Assembly (NCBI RefSeq): GCF_001042985.1
Contig: NZ_JYKY01000013.1
Location: 1 to 64,000 of the forward strand
Direction: 5' to 3'
Origin: Pseudomonas lundensis
Lineage (GTDB): Bacteria > Pseudomonadota > Gammaproteobacteria > Pseudomonadales > Pseudomonadaceae
Length of the DNA: 64,000 bases
Shown piece after piece: positions 34,727-44,660 of this stretch (its first letter is position 1; every line of letters begins with the position of its first letter). A program made the translations under genes and the position numbers. The notes beneath the pieces are model-generated. The model searched no databases. It worked only from the letters and a program-made list of their open reading frames with translations, and had not been told where the DNA came from.

Positions 34727-35356
34727 ATGACGCTTTCAATTAATTACAACTCGGCAGTAGGCGCTGATTCGATTCATGACGTACTGACAGATTGGGCTCA
34801 AGGCTTTAAGACGGCCGGTCATGGTTTGAGCAATACCGGTGGTTTTAATGGCGGGGCCCGTGAACTGAGTGGTGAGCAATACGCCACTCACGGCAGTCAT
34901 CAGTCGGATTACGCTTTTATTGCTGAAAGTAATGCCACCCAGGGGTTGAACTATGTCTATAACCCCGGCGTACCGGCGGGCGACAACATGAACCACTTCC
35001 TGTGGGGGCAACTGGATAACGTGAAGTTGGGCGAAGTGCTCACCGGCGGTGCGGGCAACGAATTTGCGTTGAGCGACTACACCGTTTCCTTCAACGGCCT
35101 CGACCTCTCCGCGGCCAGTGACGCCGGCCGGGCAGGCAACGCTGTTCAGGACGTGATCTATGGCCTGATGAAAGGCGACGTCTCGGGCCTGGAAGGGGCA
35201 CTCAACAACCTGCTGAGCGGGTTCGGCCTGTCCACCGATTCCACCTTCGACGACCTGGCCGCCGCCGGTCTGGCACACGCCGACGCACCGCTGGCCGCCG
35301 ATATCGATCTGGTGGGTGTGCAAGACGTGGCTCAGGACTGGGCATTGGCGGCGTAA
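34727..35356 (+). CDS. hasA: HasA hemophore, secreted
   Basis: 209-residue extracellular haem-binding protein. Haem ligands seen in HasA family members are present: His32 (AGHGLSN) and a Tyr at position 76 in the LNYVYN loop, with the supporting His90 (NHFLWGQLD). There is no Sec signal; the C-terminal ~50 residues, ending DWALAA, carry the type I secretion signal. It takes haem from host haemoproteins and passes it to HasR. The hasDEF secretion genes follow directly. The ribosome site is weak, yet this product is usually abundant under iron limitation. Confidence 0.95.
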   Translation: MTLSINYNSAVGADSIHDVLTDWAQGFKTAGHGLSNTGGFNGGARELSGEQYATHGSHQSDYAFIAESNATQGLNYVYNPGVPAGDNMNHFLWGQLDNVKLGEVLTGGAGNEFALSDYTVSFNGLDLSAASDAGRAGNAVQDVIYGLMKGDVSGLEGALNNLLSGFGLSTDSTFDDLAAAGLAHADAPLAADIDLVGVQDVAQDWALAA

Positions 35357-35468
35357 ACCCCGTCTTGTCCTGTAGCCACGGTTGACGGCTGACAGGACGC
35401 CTGTTGTGCCGCGCATGCTCCCCCCAGCGTGCGCGGTTTTGTTGGTTCATCGCTCACGGAATCGCTTC

Positions 35469-37223
35469 ATGACCCGGCACAATGCCCACGTCGCCAACGA
35501 GATGCTGGCTGCCTTGACGGCCTACAAGCGTGCTTTTTTCAACATCGGCCTGTTCTCGGCCGTCATCAATTTACTGATGCTGGCCCCCGCGCTGTATATG
35601 TTGCAGGTGTACGACCGGGTGCTGGCATCGGGCAATCTCATGACCCTGTTAATGCTGACGCTGATGATCCTCGGGCTGTTCGCCCTGATGGGCGCGTTGG
35701 AGTGGGTGCGCAGCCAGGTGGTCATCCGGCTCGGCACGCAAATGGACATGCGCCTGAATCAGCGGGTGTATGACGCGGCATTTGAAGCGCAATTACGCAC
35801 CGGCAGCCCCGCCGCCGGGCAGGCGCTGAGTGACCTCACACGCTTGCGTCAGTTTGCGACCGGCAATGCGCTGTTCGCGTTTTTCGATGCGCCGTGGTTC
35901 CCCGTGTATCTGTTTGTCATCTTCATGTTCAGCCCGTGGCTGGGGCTCTTGGCCTTGGGCGGGGCCGTGGTGCTGATGCTATTGGCATGGATCAACCAGC
36001 GGGTTTCGCACGGCCCTCTAAAAGCCGCAAGCGAATGGTCGGTGGAGGCCACGCAGCAGGCCAGCGCTCACCTGCGCAACAGCGAAGCGATCGAGGCCAT
36101 GGGCATGCTCGACACCCTGCGCGAGCGTTGGCTGGCACAGCACATCGCGTTTTTGACGCAACAAAACCTGGGCAGTGAAAAAACCGCCACCGTCAGCGCC
36201 TGGTCCAAAGGTGTGCGCCTGGCCCTGCAATCGCTGGTGCTGGGGCTCGGGGCATGGTTGGCCGTGCAGGGGCAGATGACGGCGGGGATGATGATTGCAG
36301 GGTCGATCCTGATGGGGCGCGTGCTCAGCCCGATTGATCAGTTGATTGGCGTCTGGAAGCAGTGGTCGTCCGCCCGTTTGGCGTATCAACGTCTGGAGGC
36401 GTTGTTGCAGGCCTATCCGCCGCGCCCGCGTCGGATGGCATTGCCTGCGCCCACAGGTGAATTGTCCGTCGAGCAACTGGGCGCCTGCGCACCGGGCACC
36501 CGGCGCGCCACGTTGGCCAATCTGAGTTTCGCGTTGCCCGCCGGTCAAGTGCTGGGCGTCATCGGCCCTTCAGGCTGCGGCAAGTCCACCCTGGCCCGAT
36601 TGCTGGTGGGGGTCTGGCAGCCCGTCACGGGCAAGGTCCGGCTGGACGGCGCGGACTTGTCGCAGTGGGACAAACACCAACTCGGCCCGCATCTGGGCTA
36701 TTTGCCTCAGGACATTCAACTGTTTGCAGGGACCATCGCGCACAACATCGCACGCTTTGCAGAGGTCAATGCCGACAAGGTGCTGGCCGCTGCGCAAATG
36801 GCGGGCGTCCATGAACTGATCCTGCAATTGCCACAGGGGTACGACACCGTGCTGGGCGACAGCGGCGTCGGGTTGTCCGGTGGGCAAAAGCAACGCATCG
36901 GGCTGGCGCGTGCCGTGTACGGCTTGCCCGCCGTGATCGTCCTCGACGAGCCCAATTCCAATCTGGACGACGCGGGAGAGCAGGCGTTGTTGCAGGCGAT
37001 TACCCGGCTGAAAACCCTGAAGCGAACGTTGATCCTGATTACCCACAAGCCCAATGTGCTGACCCTCACCGATCAATTGCTGATCTTGCGTGACGGGCAA
37101 CTGCAAGCGTTCGGACCGACCGCCAGCGTGCTGGCGGCACCGGCTCCAGGGCAAGCGCGCGCTGCGAAACCGACCATGAACGTGAGCTACCGCCTCGGTG
37201 TGGTAGAGGCGGGCAAGGCATGA
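35469..37223 (+). CDS. hasD: HasD, type I secretion ABC transporter
   Basis: 584-residue half-transporter of the PrtD/HasD class: six N-terminal membrane helices (about residues 20-300, starting [22 protein letters not shown]), then an ATPase domain with Walker [10 protein letters not shown], signature LSGGQKQR, Walker [13 protein letters not shown] and the H-loop ILITHK. It powers HasA export. ATG 35469 has CACGGA upstream; the longer frame from 35382 has no ribosome site. It overlaps hasE by 4 bp (ATGA). Confidence 0.94.
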   Translation: MTRHNAHVANEMLAALTAYKRAFFNIGLFSAVINLLMLAPALYMLQVYDRVLASGNLMTLLMLTLMILGLFALMGALEWVRSQVVIRLGTQMDMRLNQRVYDAAFEAQLRTGSPAAGQALSDLTRLRQFATGNALFAFFDAPWFPVYLFVIFMFSPWLGLLALGGAVVLMLLAWINQRVSHGPLKAASEWSVEATQQASAHLRNSEAIEAMGMLDTLRERWLAQHIAFLTQQNLGSEKTATVSAWSKGVRLALQSLVLGLGAWLAVQGQMTAGMMIAGSILMGRVLSPIDQLIGVWKQWSSARLAYQRLEALLQAYPPRPRRMALPAPTGELSVEQLGACAPGTRRATLANLSFALPAGQVLGVIGPSGCGKSTLARLLVGVWQPVTGKVRLDGADLSQWDKHQLGPHLGYLPQDIQLFAGTIAHNIARFAEVNADKVLAAAQMAGVHELILQLPQGYDTVLGDSGVGLSGGQKQRIGLARAVYGLPAVIVLDEPNSNLDDAGEQALLQAITRLKTLKRTLILITHKPNVLTLTDQLLILRDGQLQAFGPTASVLAAPAPGQARAAKPTMNVSYRLGVVEAGKA

Positions 37224-38557
37224 GTCTTACGAACGTTAAAGCGCTGGACGACCGTAACGTCCTGCAACTGGATGACCGCCGCTACGCGCGGTTGGGGTGG
37301 CTGTTGATGCTCGGCGGTTTTCTCGGTTTTCTCGGTTTTCTCGGTTGGGCCGCGCTGGCGCCTCTCGATAAAGGCGTAGCCGTGTCAGGCAACGTCATGG
37401 TCTCGGGGCACCGCAAAGTGGTGCAACACCCGAGCGGCGGAATCGTGGCGCGCATTGATGTGCGCGAAGGTGACAGCGTGACGGCCGGGCAGGTGCTGAT
37501 TCGCCTCAAGGAGACGCCTTTGCGGGGGCAGGCGCAGTCGTTGCGCAGCCAGTTTTATGCGTCGCTGGCCAGCGAAGCACGGCTCAATGCCGAGGCCGAT
37601 GGCGCCACACACGTGAGCTTTCCGCCCGAACTGCTGGCCCACCAGGATGAGCCCGCGGTGGCGCCCAATCTGGCGTTGCAAGCGCAGTTATTCCATAGCC
37701 GACGTCAGGCATTGCTGCTGGATCAGCAGGGCATCGGTGAAAGCATTGCAGGCGCCGAGGCGCAACTGCGCGGGGTGCGTGATTCCCAGGCCAATAAAAT
37801 CCTGCAACGCACGGCCCTGACTGAACAGCTGGAAGGCCTGCGTGAACTGGCCCGCGACGGATACATCCCACGCAACCGGCTGCTGGACAGTGAGCGCGTG
37901 TATGCCCAAGTGCTGGGGTCGATCAGCGAAGACTACGGGCGCAGCGGGCAGTTACAGCGACAAGTGCAAGAGATGCGTCTGAAAGTGCGTCAGTTGGCCG
38001 AGGAGTATCAAAAGGAAGTCCGCACGCAATTGGCCGAGACCCGTGTGCGTACAGAAGACCTGCGTCACCGGCTGGCCTCGGCAGAGTTCGAACTGGCCAA
38101 CAGTCAGCTGCGTGCGCCTGCGTCGGGCATTGTGGTGGGGCTGGACGTGTTCACCGAAGGTGGCGTTATCAAGCCCGGTCAGGCGTTGATGGAAATCGTC
38201 CCGCAAGGCGAGCCCTTGCTGGTGGAGGCGCGCGTGCCCGTCGAACTGGCTGACAAGGTGCATGCAGGGTTGCCGGTTGAACTGATGTTCTCGGCTTTCA
38301 GCCAGAGCACCACGCCCCGGGTGGCGGGTGAGGTGACGCTGGTGTCGGCGGATCGCCAGGTGGATCAACGTACTGACGAACCGTATTACACACTTCGTGC
38401 CCAAGTCAGCGAAGCCGGGCTCAAGCAACTGGCCGGTTTGCAGATCCGTCCGGGCATGCCGGTGGAAGCGTTCGTGCGCACGGGCGAGCGTTCGCTGCTC
38501 AACTACGTGTTCAAGCCCTTGCTCGACCGCACCCACATGGCGCTGGTGGAGGAATGA
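37220..38557 (+). CDS. hasE: HasE, type I secretion membrane-fusion protein
   Basis: 445-residue HlyD-family adaptor with one N-terminal membrane helix ([19 protein letters not shown]), a lipoyl/barrel-sandwich half ([24 protein letters not shown]), a long coiled coil (about residues 150-290), and the returning [18 protein letters not shown]. It links HasD to HasF across the periplasm. It starts within the hasD stop and overlaps hasF by 4 bp, so all three are translationally coupled. Confidence 0.94.
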   Translation: MSLTNVKALDDRNVLQLDDRRYARLGWLLMLGGFLGFLGFLGWAALAPLDKGVAVSGNVMVSGHRKVVQHPSGGIVARIDVREGDSVTAGQVLIRLKETPLRGQAQSLRSQFYASLASEARLNAEADGATHVSFPPELLAHQDEPAVAPNLALQAQLFHSRRQALLLDQQGIGESIAGAEAQLRGVRDSQANKILQRTALTEQLEGLRELARDGYIPRNRLLDSERVYAQVLGSISEDYGRSGQLQRQVQEMRLKVRQLAEEYQKEVRTQLAETRVRTEDLRHRLASAEFELANSQLRAPASGIVVGLDVFTEGGVIKPGQALMEIVPQGEPLLVEARVPVELADKVHAGLPVELMFSAFSQSTTPRVAGEVTLVSADRQVDQRTDEPYYTLRAQVSEAGLKQLAGLQIRPGMPVEAFVRTGERSLLNYVFKPLLDRTHMALVEE

Positions 38558-39879
38558 GCGTGCGCCGACTTTTTTACGCGGTGGTCATGGCCTGCGGCTG
38601 TTCGATGCCCTCGGCGCAGGCGTTGGGGTTGCTCCAGGCGTATGACTTGGCCGTGCGTAACGATCCGACGTTTCAGGCGGCGATTGAAGAACGGGCAGCG
38701 GGGGAGGAAAACCGCGCCCTGGGTCGCTCCGCGTTATTGCCGACGTTGTCGTGGAACTACAACAACTCGCGTAATGCTTCGCAGGTCACCCAAGCCGACA
38801 CGCGCACTGACCGTGACTACCGCAGTTATGCGTCGACCCTGACCTTGCAGCAGCCGTTGCTGGACTACGAAGCCTATGCCCGATTCCGACAAGGTGCGGC
38901 GCAAGCGTTGTTCGCGGATGAGCGCTTTCGCAGCAAAAGCCAATACCTGTTGGTTCGCGTGCTAAGTGCCTACAGCCAGGCGCTGTTGGCCCGCGAGCAC
39001 ATTGAGTTGAGCCGTGCGCAAAAGCGCGCCTATGCCGAGCGCCTGCAACTGAACCAGCGTTTGCTCAAAGGCGGCGAAGGGACGCGCACCGATGTGCTGG
39101 AAACCCGCGCGCGCCTGAGCATGGCCGTGGCGCAAGAAATCGAAGCGCAGGACGATCAGGACGCCGCGTTGCGTGAATTGGAAGCGATGTTGGGTAAACC
39201 GTTGCAGGTTGAAGAGCTCGACCCGCTGGTGGCGCCTTTCACTGTCCCGCCACTGGAGCCTCAACGTTTTGAAAACTGGCGCGAACTGGCCTTGGCCAAT
39301 AACCCTGAACTGGCGTCGCAACATCATGCACTGACATCGGCCGAGTACGAAGTGGAGCGCAAGCGGGCCGGTCACCTGCCCACGCTCAGCCTGTATGCCA
39401 GCAGTCGGCAGTCCAGCTCCGATTCAGAAAGCACCTATAACCAGAAATACGACACCAACAGCGTAGGCATTCAGCTGCGTGTGCCGTTGTTTGCAGGGGG
39501 CTCGGTGTCGGCTTCCACGCGTCAGGCGGCGCGGCAATTGTCTCAGGCGCAGTACGAACTGGACGCACAGACCGCGGCCACGTTGGTTGACCTGCGCAAA
39601 CAGTTCAACCTTAACAACAGCGCGGCGGCCAAGGTGCGGGCATATGAAATGGCAGTTGACTCCGCCAGTGCCCTGGTGCAAGCGACGCAAAAAAGCGTAC
39701 GGGGCGGGGAGCGGGTCAATCTGGACGTATTGGACGCAGAGCAGCAGTTGTTCAGTGCGAAGCGGGATTTGGCGCAGGCGCGTTACGCTTATTTGCTGGC
39801 GCGGGTGCAGCTCAAGTATTACGCCGGACTATTGAATGAAGGGGATTTGCAGCAGATGGCCGGGTATTTTCAACCCTGA
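38554..39879 (+). CDS. hasF: HasF, TolC-like outer-membrane channel
   Basis: 441-residue outer-membrane efflux protein. A signal peptide ([21 protein letters not shown]) is followed by two repeated OEP halves with long helices (LGLLQAYDLAVRNDPTF, then the second half around FENWRELALANNPEL). It completes the HasDEF type I exporter. It starts in the hasE stop (ATGA). A 20-bp perfect inverted repeat follows its stop. Confidence 0.93.
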   Translation: MSVRRLFYAVVMACGCSMPSAQALGLLQAYDLAVRNDPTFQAAIEERAAGEENRALGRSALLPTLSWNYNNSRNASQVTQADTRTDRDYRSYASTLTLQQPLLDYEAYARFRQGAAQALFADERFRSKSQYLLVRVLSAYSQALLAREHIELSRAQKRAYAERLQLNQRLLKGGEGTRTDVLETRARLSMAVAQEIEAQDDQDAALRELEAMLGKPLQVEELDPLVAPFTVPPLEPQRFENWRELALANNPELASQHHALTSAEYEVERKRAGHLPTLSLYASSRQSSSDSESTYNQKYDTNSVGIQLRVPLFAGGSVSASTRQAARQLSQAQYELDAQTAATLVDLRKQFNLNNSAAAKVRAYEMAVDSASALVQATQKSVRGGERVNLDVLDAEQQLFSAKRDLAQARYAYLLARVQLKYYAGLLNEGDLQQMAGYFQP

Positions 39880-39903
39880 AAACGCCAACCCTTGACGCTG
39901 CCT

Positions 39904-39953
39904 CGCGCCTCGTCGGTGACTACAGGTTGCAAAGTAGTCACCGACGAGGCGCG
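39904..39953. terminator. Perfect 20-bp inverted repeat between hasF and trmA
   Basis: The left arm at 39904-39923 (begins CGCGCCTCGTCGG) is an exact reverse complement of 39934-39953, with a 10-base loop. It sits between convergent genes, so bidirectional termination or mRNA 3' end protection is likely. The long stem without a U-run is unusual for a simple terminator. Confidence 0.75.
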
Positions 39954-39973
39954 CAGGGCTGTGGTTTTAGGGG

Positions 39974-41062
39974 TTACCGGCGAACCAGCAGCACACCCGA
40001 TTCCATGTGGTGGGTCCACGGGAACTGGTCAAACACCGCGCAACGCTCGATGCGGTGGGTGTCGTGGAGTTGGGCGATGTTCTCGGCCAGGGTCAGCGGG
40101 TTGCACGAGATGTACAGAATGTTATCGAAGCGGCGGGTGAGTTCGCAGGTGTCCGGGTCCATGCCGGCACGCGGCGGGTCAACGAATACGCTGCCGAAGT
40201 CGTAGCTTTTCAGGTCAATGCCCTGCAAGCGGCGGAACGGACGCACTTCGTTCAGCGCCTCGGTCAATTCTTCAGCCGACAACCTGACCAGCGTGACGTT
40301 ATCCACAGCGTTGTCGCGCAGGTTGTTGAGCGCTGCATACACCGAGGTCTTGCTGATTTCAGTGGCCAGGACTTTGCGCACGCGGGTCGCCAACGGCAGG
40401 GTGAAGTTGCCATTGCCGCAATACAGTTCCAGCAAGTCGTCCGAACGCTCGCCCAGCGCTTCGTAAGCCCAGTTGAGCATCTTCTGGTTGACGGTGCCGT
40501 TGGGCTGGGTGAACGCGCCTTCGGGCTGTTGATAACTGAACGTGCGGCCTGCCACGTCGAGTTTCTCCACCACATGATCGCGACCGATCACCACACGTTT
40601 GCCTTTGGAGCGGCCAATCACGCTGATGTCGAGGTCTTTGGCCAACTGTTCGGCGGCGTTCTGCCAGTGCTCGTCCAGCGGACGGTGGTAGCACAAGGTA
40701 ACCATCGCATCGCCAGCTAACGTGGTCTGGAACTCGACTTGAAACAGTTTGTGGCTCAACGCGGCGCTGGCTTTCCAGGCGGCCTTGAGCTGCGGCATCA
40801 ATTGATTGATGTGCAGGCTGGCAATCGGGAAGGTGTCGATCAGGATCGGCGTGCGCTTGTCTTGCGGGGAAAACATCGCGTAGTGACGCTCGCCGGCTTC
40901 GCGCCACAGGCGGAATTCGGCGCGCAGGCGGAAGTGTTCCATCGGCGAGTCGAAGACCTGAGGCTGCGGCGCGTCGAACGGCGCGAGTAACTCACGCAGA
41001 CGATTGGCCTTGGCCTCCAGTTCGACGGCATAGGTTGCAGAATCAAACGGCAAGGCACTCAT
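39974..41062 (-). CDS. trmA: tRNA (uracil-54-C5)-methyltransferase TrmA
   Basis: 362-residue SAM-dependent RNA methyltransferase that makes m5U54 in the T-loop. SAM motif [25 protein letters not shown], and the catalytic cysteine in [15 protein letters not shown] are visible. Its start overlaps the stop of the upstream permease gene by 4 bp on the minus strand, so they share a transcript. Confidence 0.94.
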   Translation of the reverse strand: MSALPFDSATYAVELEAKANRLRELLAPFDAPQPQVFDSPMEHFRLRAEFRLWREAGERHYAMFSPQDKRTPILIDTFPIASLHINQLMPQLKAAWKASAALSHKLFQVEFQTTLAGDAMVTLCYHRPLDEHWQNAAEQLAKDLDISVIGRSKGKRVVIGRDHVVEKLDVAGRTFSYQQPEGAFTQPNGTVNQKMLNWAYEALGERSDDLLELYCGNGNFTLPLATRVRKVLATEISKTSVYAALNNLRDNAVDNVTLVRLSAEELTEALNEVRPFRRLQGIDLKSYDFGSVFVDPPRAGMDPDTCELTRRFDNILYISCNPLTLAENIAQLHDTHRIERCAVFDQFPWTHHMESGVLLVRR

Positions 41063-42354
41063 GCGTTAAACCAACCCAACTTGACCACGAACAGGACCGA
41101 CAGAATGATCAACGGTGCATTCAGTTCGCGTGCGCGGCCAGACAGCAACTTGATCACGGTCCAGGAAATGAAGCCGAAGGCAATGCCGTTGGCGATGGAG
41201 TACGTGAACGGCATCGCCAGCGCGGTGATGACCACCGGTGCGGCAACGGTCACGTCGTCCCATTCGATTTCGGCCAGGCCACTCATCATCAGTACCGCCA
41301 CGAACATCAGGGCTGGCGCGGTGGCGAAGGCCGGTACGCTGGCCGCCAGGGGCGAGAAGAACAGCGCCAGCAGGAACATGATGCCGACCACGATGGCGGT
41401 CAGGCCGGTACGGCCACCGGCGCTCACGCCCGCTGCCGATTCGATGTAGCTGGTGGTGGTCGAAGTACCCAGCAACGAACCGGCCATGGCCGCGGTGCTG
41501 TCAGCAATCAGGGCACGGCCCATTTTTGGCATGTGGCCATCTTTGCCCATCAGACCGGCGCGTTTGGCAACGCCGATCAGGGTGCCCGAGTTGTCAAAGA
41601 GGTCGACGAACAGGAAGGCAAAAATCACGCTGATCAGCCCGATGTCCAGTGCGCCTTTGATGTCCAGTTGCAGGAAGGTCGGGGCCAGCGAAGGCGGCAT
41701 CGACATCACGCCACCGAACTCGGTCACGCCCATCAGGATGGACGCGACGGTCACGCCCAGAATCCCGATCAGCACGGCGCCACGGACCTTCAGGGCTTCG
41801 AGTGCCACGATCACGGCAAAGCCCAGGGAGGCGAGGACGACTTTGGGTTGCGTCAGATCGCCCATGCCGACCAGCGTGGCCTGGTTGGCCACTACGATGC
41901 CCGCGTTACCCAGCGCGATCAGCGCCAGAAACAGGCCGATGCCGGCAGCAATCGCCGAGCGCAGGGGCAGCGGAATGCTGTTGATGATCCATTCGCGGAT
42001 GCGAAAGATCGACAACAGGAAGAACAGCACGGCAGAAATGAAGACGGCACCCAGCGCGACCTGCCAGGTGTGCCCCATGTGCAGGACCACGGTGTAGGTG
42101 AAGAAGGCGTTCAGCCCCATGCCCGGCGCCAGTGCGATCGGGTAGTTGGCGATGATGCCCATGATGGCCGAACCGATGGCTGCCGCCAGACAGGTCGCGA
42201 CAAACACGGCGCCTTTATCCATGCCGGTCTCACCGAGGATGCTCGGGTTTACGAACAGGATGTAGGCCATGGCCAGAAACGTGGTGATACCCGCAAGAAT
42301 CTCGGTCCGCACGTTGGTGTTGTGTGCCTTGAGTTGAAACAGCCTTTCCAGCAT
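41059..42354 (-). CDS. AzgA/NCS2-type purine permease
   Basis: 431 residues with 12-14 membrane helices and NCS2 landmarks: [17 protein letters not shown] at the start, the substrate-site [16 protein letters not shown], and [24 protein letters not shown]. This family imports adenine, guanine or hypoxanthine with protons. It begins with [18 protein letters not shown]. The first gene of a two-gene unit with trmA (ATGA overlap). No purine riboswitch is visible upstream. Confidence 0.9.
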   Translation of the reverse strand: MLERLFQLKAHNTNVRTEILAGITTFLAMAYILFVNPSILGETGMDKGAVFVATCLAAAIGSAIMGIIANYPIALAPGMGLNAFFTYTVVLHMGHTWQVALGAVFISAVLFFLLSIFRIREWIINSIPLPLRSAIAAGIGLFLALIALGNAGIVVANQATLVGMGDLTQPKVVLASLGFAVIVALEALKVRGAVLIGILGVTVASILMGVTEFGGVMSMPPSLAPTFLQLDIKGALDIGLISVIFAFLFVDLFDNSGTLIGVAKRAGLMGKDGHMPKMGRALIADSTAAMAGSLLGTSTTTSYIESAAGVSAGGRTGLTAIVVGIMFLLALFFSPLAASVPAFATAPALMFVAVLMMSGLAEIEWDDVTVAAPVVITALAMPFTYSIANGIAFGFISWTVIKLLSGRARELNAPLIILSVLFVVKLGWFNA

Positions 42355-42565
42355 GCCAGTCCCCGTGGCGCCCCCAGGCGCCGTTATTAAATCGTTTTCA
42401 ACAGCAAAGCACAGACTTGTAGCGCCTGAAGATTTTCTGTCTGTCGGAAAAAGCCGCGCATCATACCAGCAGCTTCAGCGGATGGCTGCTTTGGTTTGGG
42501 TGAGCGGCGATGTTTTGTAACGACTGGGGGACAGGCATACTGTGTGCCAGTTTTTCGGGGGACTC

Positions 42566-43003
42566 ATGACGCGCACCATCAACTCTGTTTTGGCTTGTTT
42601 GAGCCTGTTCCTCAGTGCAGGTCTCCAGGCGGCGCCAGCGCTGCCCCTGAGTGCGGTCGAGATTTTGCAGGTGGTGTCTAAATCGGGCGCGACAGAGGAA
42701 GTGCGCGGCACGGACACCACCCAACGCACGCACCATGGCGCCAACATCCGCGTGCATGTGCTGGAGCGGGGCTATGGCGGTCATCAGCCGTGGGTAACGT
42801 TCAATGGCCATGAGGTCGATGGCACGCGCACTCCGGTGTGTAACCAGGGCGAGGGGCTCGTGACCTGCAACGGTGCAGGGACCACGGTGGGCTACCTGTA
42901 TACGTTCACCTTGAGTAACACCGATGGCGGCTGGTTCGAGTTTGCTAACACCTCGCTGGTGCCGCCGCATAACCGGCTCAGTGCGCGCCTCTATATAAAG
43001 TAG
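42566..43003 (+). CDS. Small secreted protein, possibly DUF4879/YolA-like
   Basis: 145 residues with a clear Sec signal peptide (MTRTINSVLACLSLFLSAGLQA). The mature part is compact and beta-rich, with motifs SAVEILQVVSKSGATEEVRGTD, ERGYGGHQPWVTFNG, two cysteines in VCNQGEGLVTC that probably form a disulfide, and WFEFANTS near the end. The pattern reminds me of DUF4879/YolA secreted proteins, but I cannot confirm it. ATG 42566 is preferred over 42542 because it opens the signal peptide after GGGGGA. Confidence 0.65.
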   Translation: MTRTINSVLACLSLFLSAGLQAAPALPLSAVEILQVVSKSGATEEVRGTDTTQRTHHGANIRVHVLERGYGGHQPWVTFNGHEVDGTRTPVCNQGEGLVTCNGAGTTVGYLYTFTLSNTDGGWFEFANTSLVPPHNRLSARLYIK

Positions 43004-43023
43004 GTGTTCCCCAAACGCCGCGA

Positions 43024-44298
43024 CTACGCGGCTTTTTCTTCCAGCATCCGGTCGCGTCTGGCCAGACCCGGGAACAACTTTATCCACAGCCCGGTGACGA
43101 CCAGCGTTCCGACGCCGCCCATGACCACTGCGGGCACGGTGCCCAGCCAATGAGCTGTCGCGCCCGATTCGAACTCCCCCAACTGGTTAGATGCACCGAT
43201 GAACAAGCCATTGACCGCGCTGACGCGGCCGCGCATTTCATCCGGGGTTTGCAGTTGCACGAACGACGCGCGAATCACCATGCTGATCATGTCCGCCGCG
43301 CCGAGCACGACCAGGACTGCCATTGAAAACCAGAAGGATGTCGACAGCCCGAACGCAATGGTGGCGACACCGAACACGCCCACGGCCGTAAACATGATGC
43401 GGCCGACCTTGCGTTCTACCGGGAACCGGGCCAGCCACAATGACATCAGCAGCGCACCCACTGCCGGTGCCGAGCGCAACATGCCCAGACCCCACGGGCC
43501 GGTGAGCAGGATGTCTTTGGCAAATACCGGCAAGAGCGCCGTTGCGCCGCCCAGTAGCACGGCACATAAATCCAGTGAGATCGCGCCCAGCACGTCCGGG
43601 TGACGGCGGATGAAGCGAATGCCGCCCAATAGCGAATCCAGCGTGGCCTTGCCTTTGTTCAGTGCCGCTTGCCGTGCAGGTAGGTTGCTCATCAACAGCG
43701 CGGCAATCAGGTACAGCGCAACGGAGGGGCCATACACCCAGACACTGCCAAAGGCGTAGAGCAAACCGCCAAATGCCGGGGCAATAATGGTGGCCGATTG
43801 CTGCGCCGCTTGGGCAGCGGCCACGGCGCGGGGGAACAGACTGACCGGTACGATCGAAGGCAACAGGGCTTGCGTGCTGGGCATTTCGAAAGAGCGCGCG
43901 CTGCCCAATAGAAACGCCAGCAGGAAGATCATCTCCCGCGTCACGTGATCGCTTGCGCTGCTGATGGCCAGTGTCAGTGCAATCATGGCCTGTACGGTTT
44001 GGCACAGCGCCGCCACTTTACGGCGGTCATAGCGATCGGCCACGTGCCCGGTGTGCAGCATGAAGATCACGCGTGGGGCAAATTCGATAAGCCCGACCCA
44101 GCCCAGGTCCATGACGTTGCCCGTCAATTGATAGAGGTTCCAGCCGATGGCCACGGTCAGCATTTGAAACGCACTGGCGGTAAAGATGCGGGCAAACCAA
44201 AAGGCGACAAACGGTCGGTGATGGCGCAGCAAAAAAGGCGGGGTAGTGATCAAGAAGAGGGCCGTTGGTGCGGGCAGGGGAAAGCGCGAGATTATCAT
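43024..44298 (-). CDS. MFS transporter, EntS-like
   Basis: 424 residues with about 12 membrane helices and the DUF894/EntS-type pattern (WFARIFTASAFQMLTVAIGWNLYQLTG, GHVADRYDRRKVAALCQ, ARSFEMPSTQALLPSIV). Relatives export siderophores or drugs; no substrate is assigned. The start is uncertain: ATG 44298 has no ribosome site and lies inside the palindrome AGATTATCATTAATCT, so a downstream TTG (around 44,253) may be used. Confidence 0.82.
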   Translation of the reverse strand: MIISRFPLPAPTALFLITTPPFLLRHHRPFVAFWFARIFTASAFQMLTVAIGWNLYQLTGNVMDLGWVGLIEFAPRVIFMLHTGHVADRYDRRKVAALCQTVQAMIALTLAISSASDHVTREMIFLLAFLLGSARSFEMPSTQALLPSIVPVSLFPRAVAAAQAAQQSATIIAPAFGGLLYAFGSVWVYGPSVALYLIAALLMSNLPARQAALNKGKATLDSLLGGIRFIRRHPDVLGAISLDLCAVLLGGATALLPVFAKDILLTGPWGLGMLRSAPAVGALLMSLWLARFPVERKVGRIMFTAVGVFGVATIAFGLSTSFWFSMAVLVVLGAADMISMVIRASFVQLQTPDEMRGRVSAVNGLFIGASNQLGEFESGATAHWLGTVPAVVMGGVGTLVVTGLWIKLFPGLARRDRMLEEKAA

Positions 44299-44304
44299 TA
44301 ATCT
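44289..44304. promoter_or_regulatory. 16-bp palindrome at the MFS start
   Basis: AGATTATCATTAATCT is a palindrome with 6-base arms and overlaps the annotated start codon. It resembles an operator and partly a Fur half-site (GATTATCATTA). Confidence 0.4.
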
Positions 44305-44484
44305 GTAACAAGTGATGACGCGAAGTAGTGCGCGGAAAAGCTGACCAACGGGCGCTCATAAACCGTGTTCCAGCGATTACCTGCACTTCTTGCAACGGTC
44401 TATTCCGGGGGCTGGGACATCATGTCACGCGACAACAAACCACATTAGCCGCTCGACCAGAATGGACTACTCTTTCAGCAATGC

Positions 44485-44498
44485 TTGATCCAGATCAA
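44485..44498. promoter_or_regulatory. Anr/Fnr box upstream of cioAB
   Basis: TTGATCCAGATCAA is a perfect TTGAT-N4-ATCAA site, 163 bp before cioA. Anr represses cioAB at low oxygen in P. aeruginosa, so this site probably does the same here. The rest of the 360-bp gap holds no gene. Confidence 0.85.
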
Positions 44499-44660
44499 AA
44501 CACCTCGCGTTTTATCTGGAATGGCCAGCCGGCCAGATCCCCTTCGTGCCTTGGTTGAAAGAGCGAACACCGATTCGCACTGGCCCAGGCCTGCGGGACA
44601 GTTGGATACGGGCGCCGTGCCTGTGTTCTGAACGACCTGATACCTGATAGAGGAAAGCTT

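Noticed and set aside
41035..42390. 451-codon plus-strand frame opposite the purine permease
   Set aside because: Low-complexity His/Gln/Asp-rich antisense of a conserved membrane transporter.
42355..42565. Purine riboswitch upstream of the permease
   Set aside because: I could not find the conserved purine-aptamer core or a matching set of stems in the leader.
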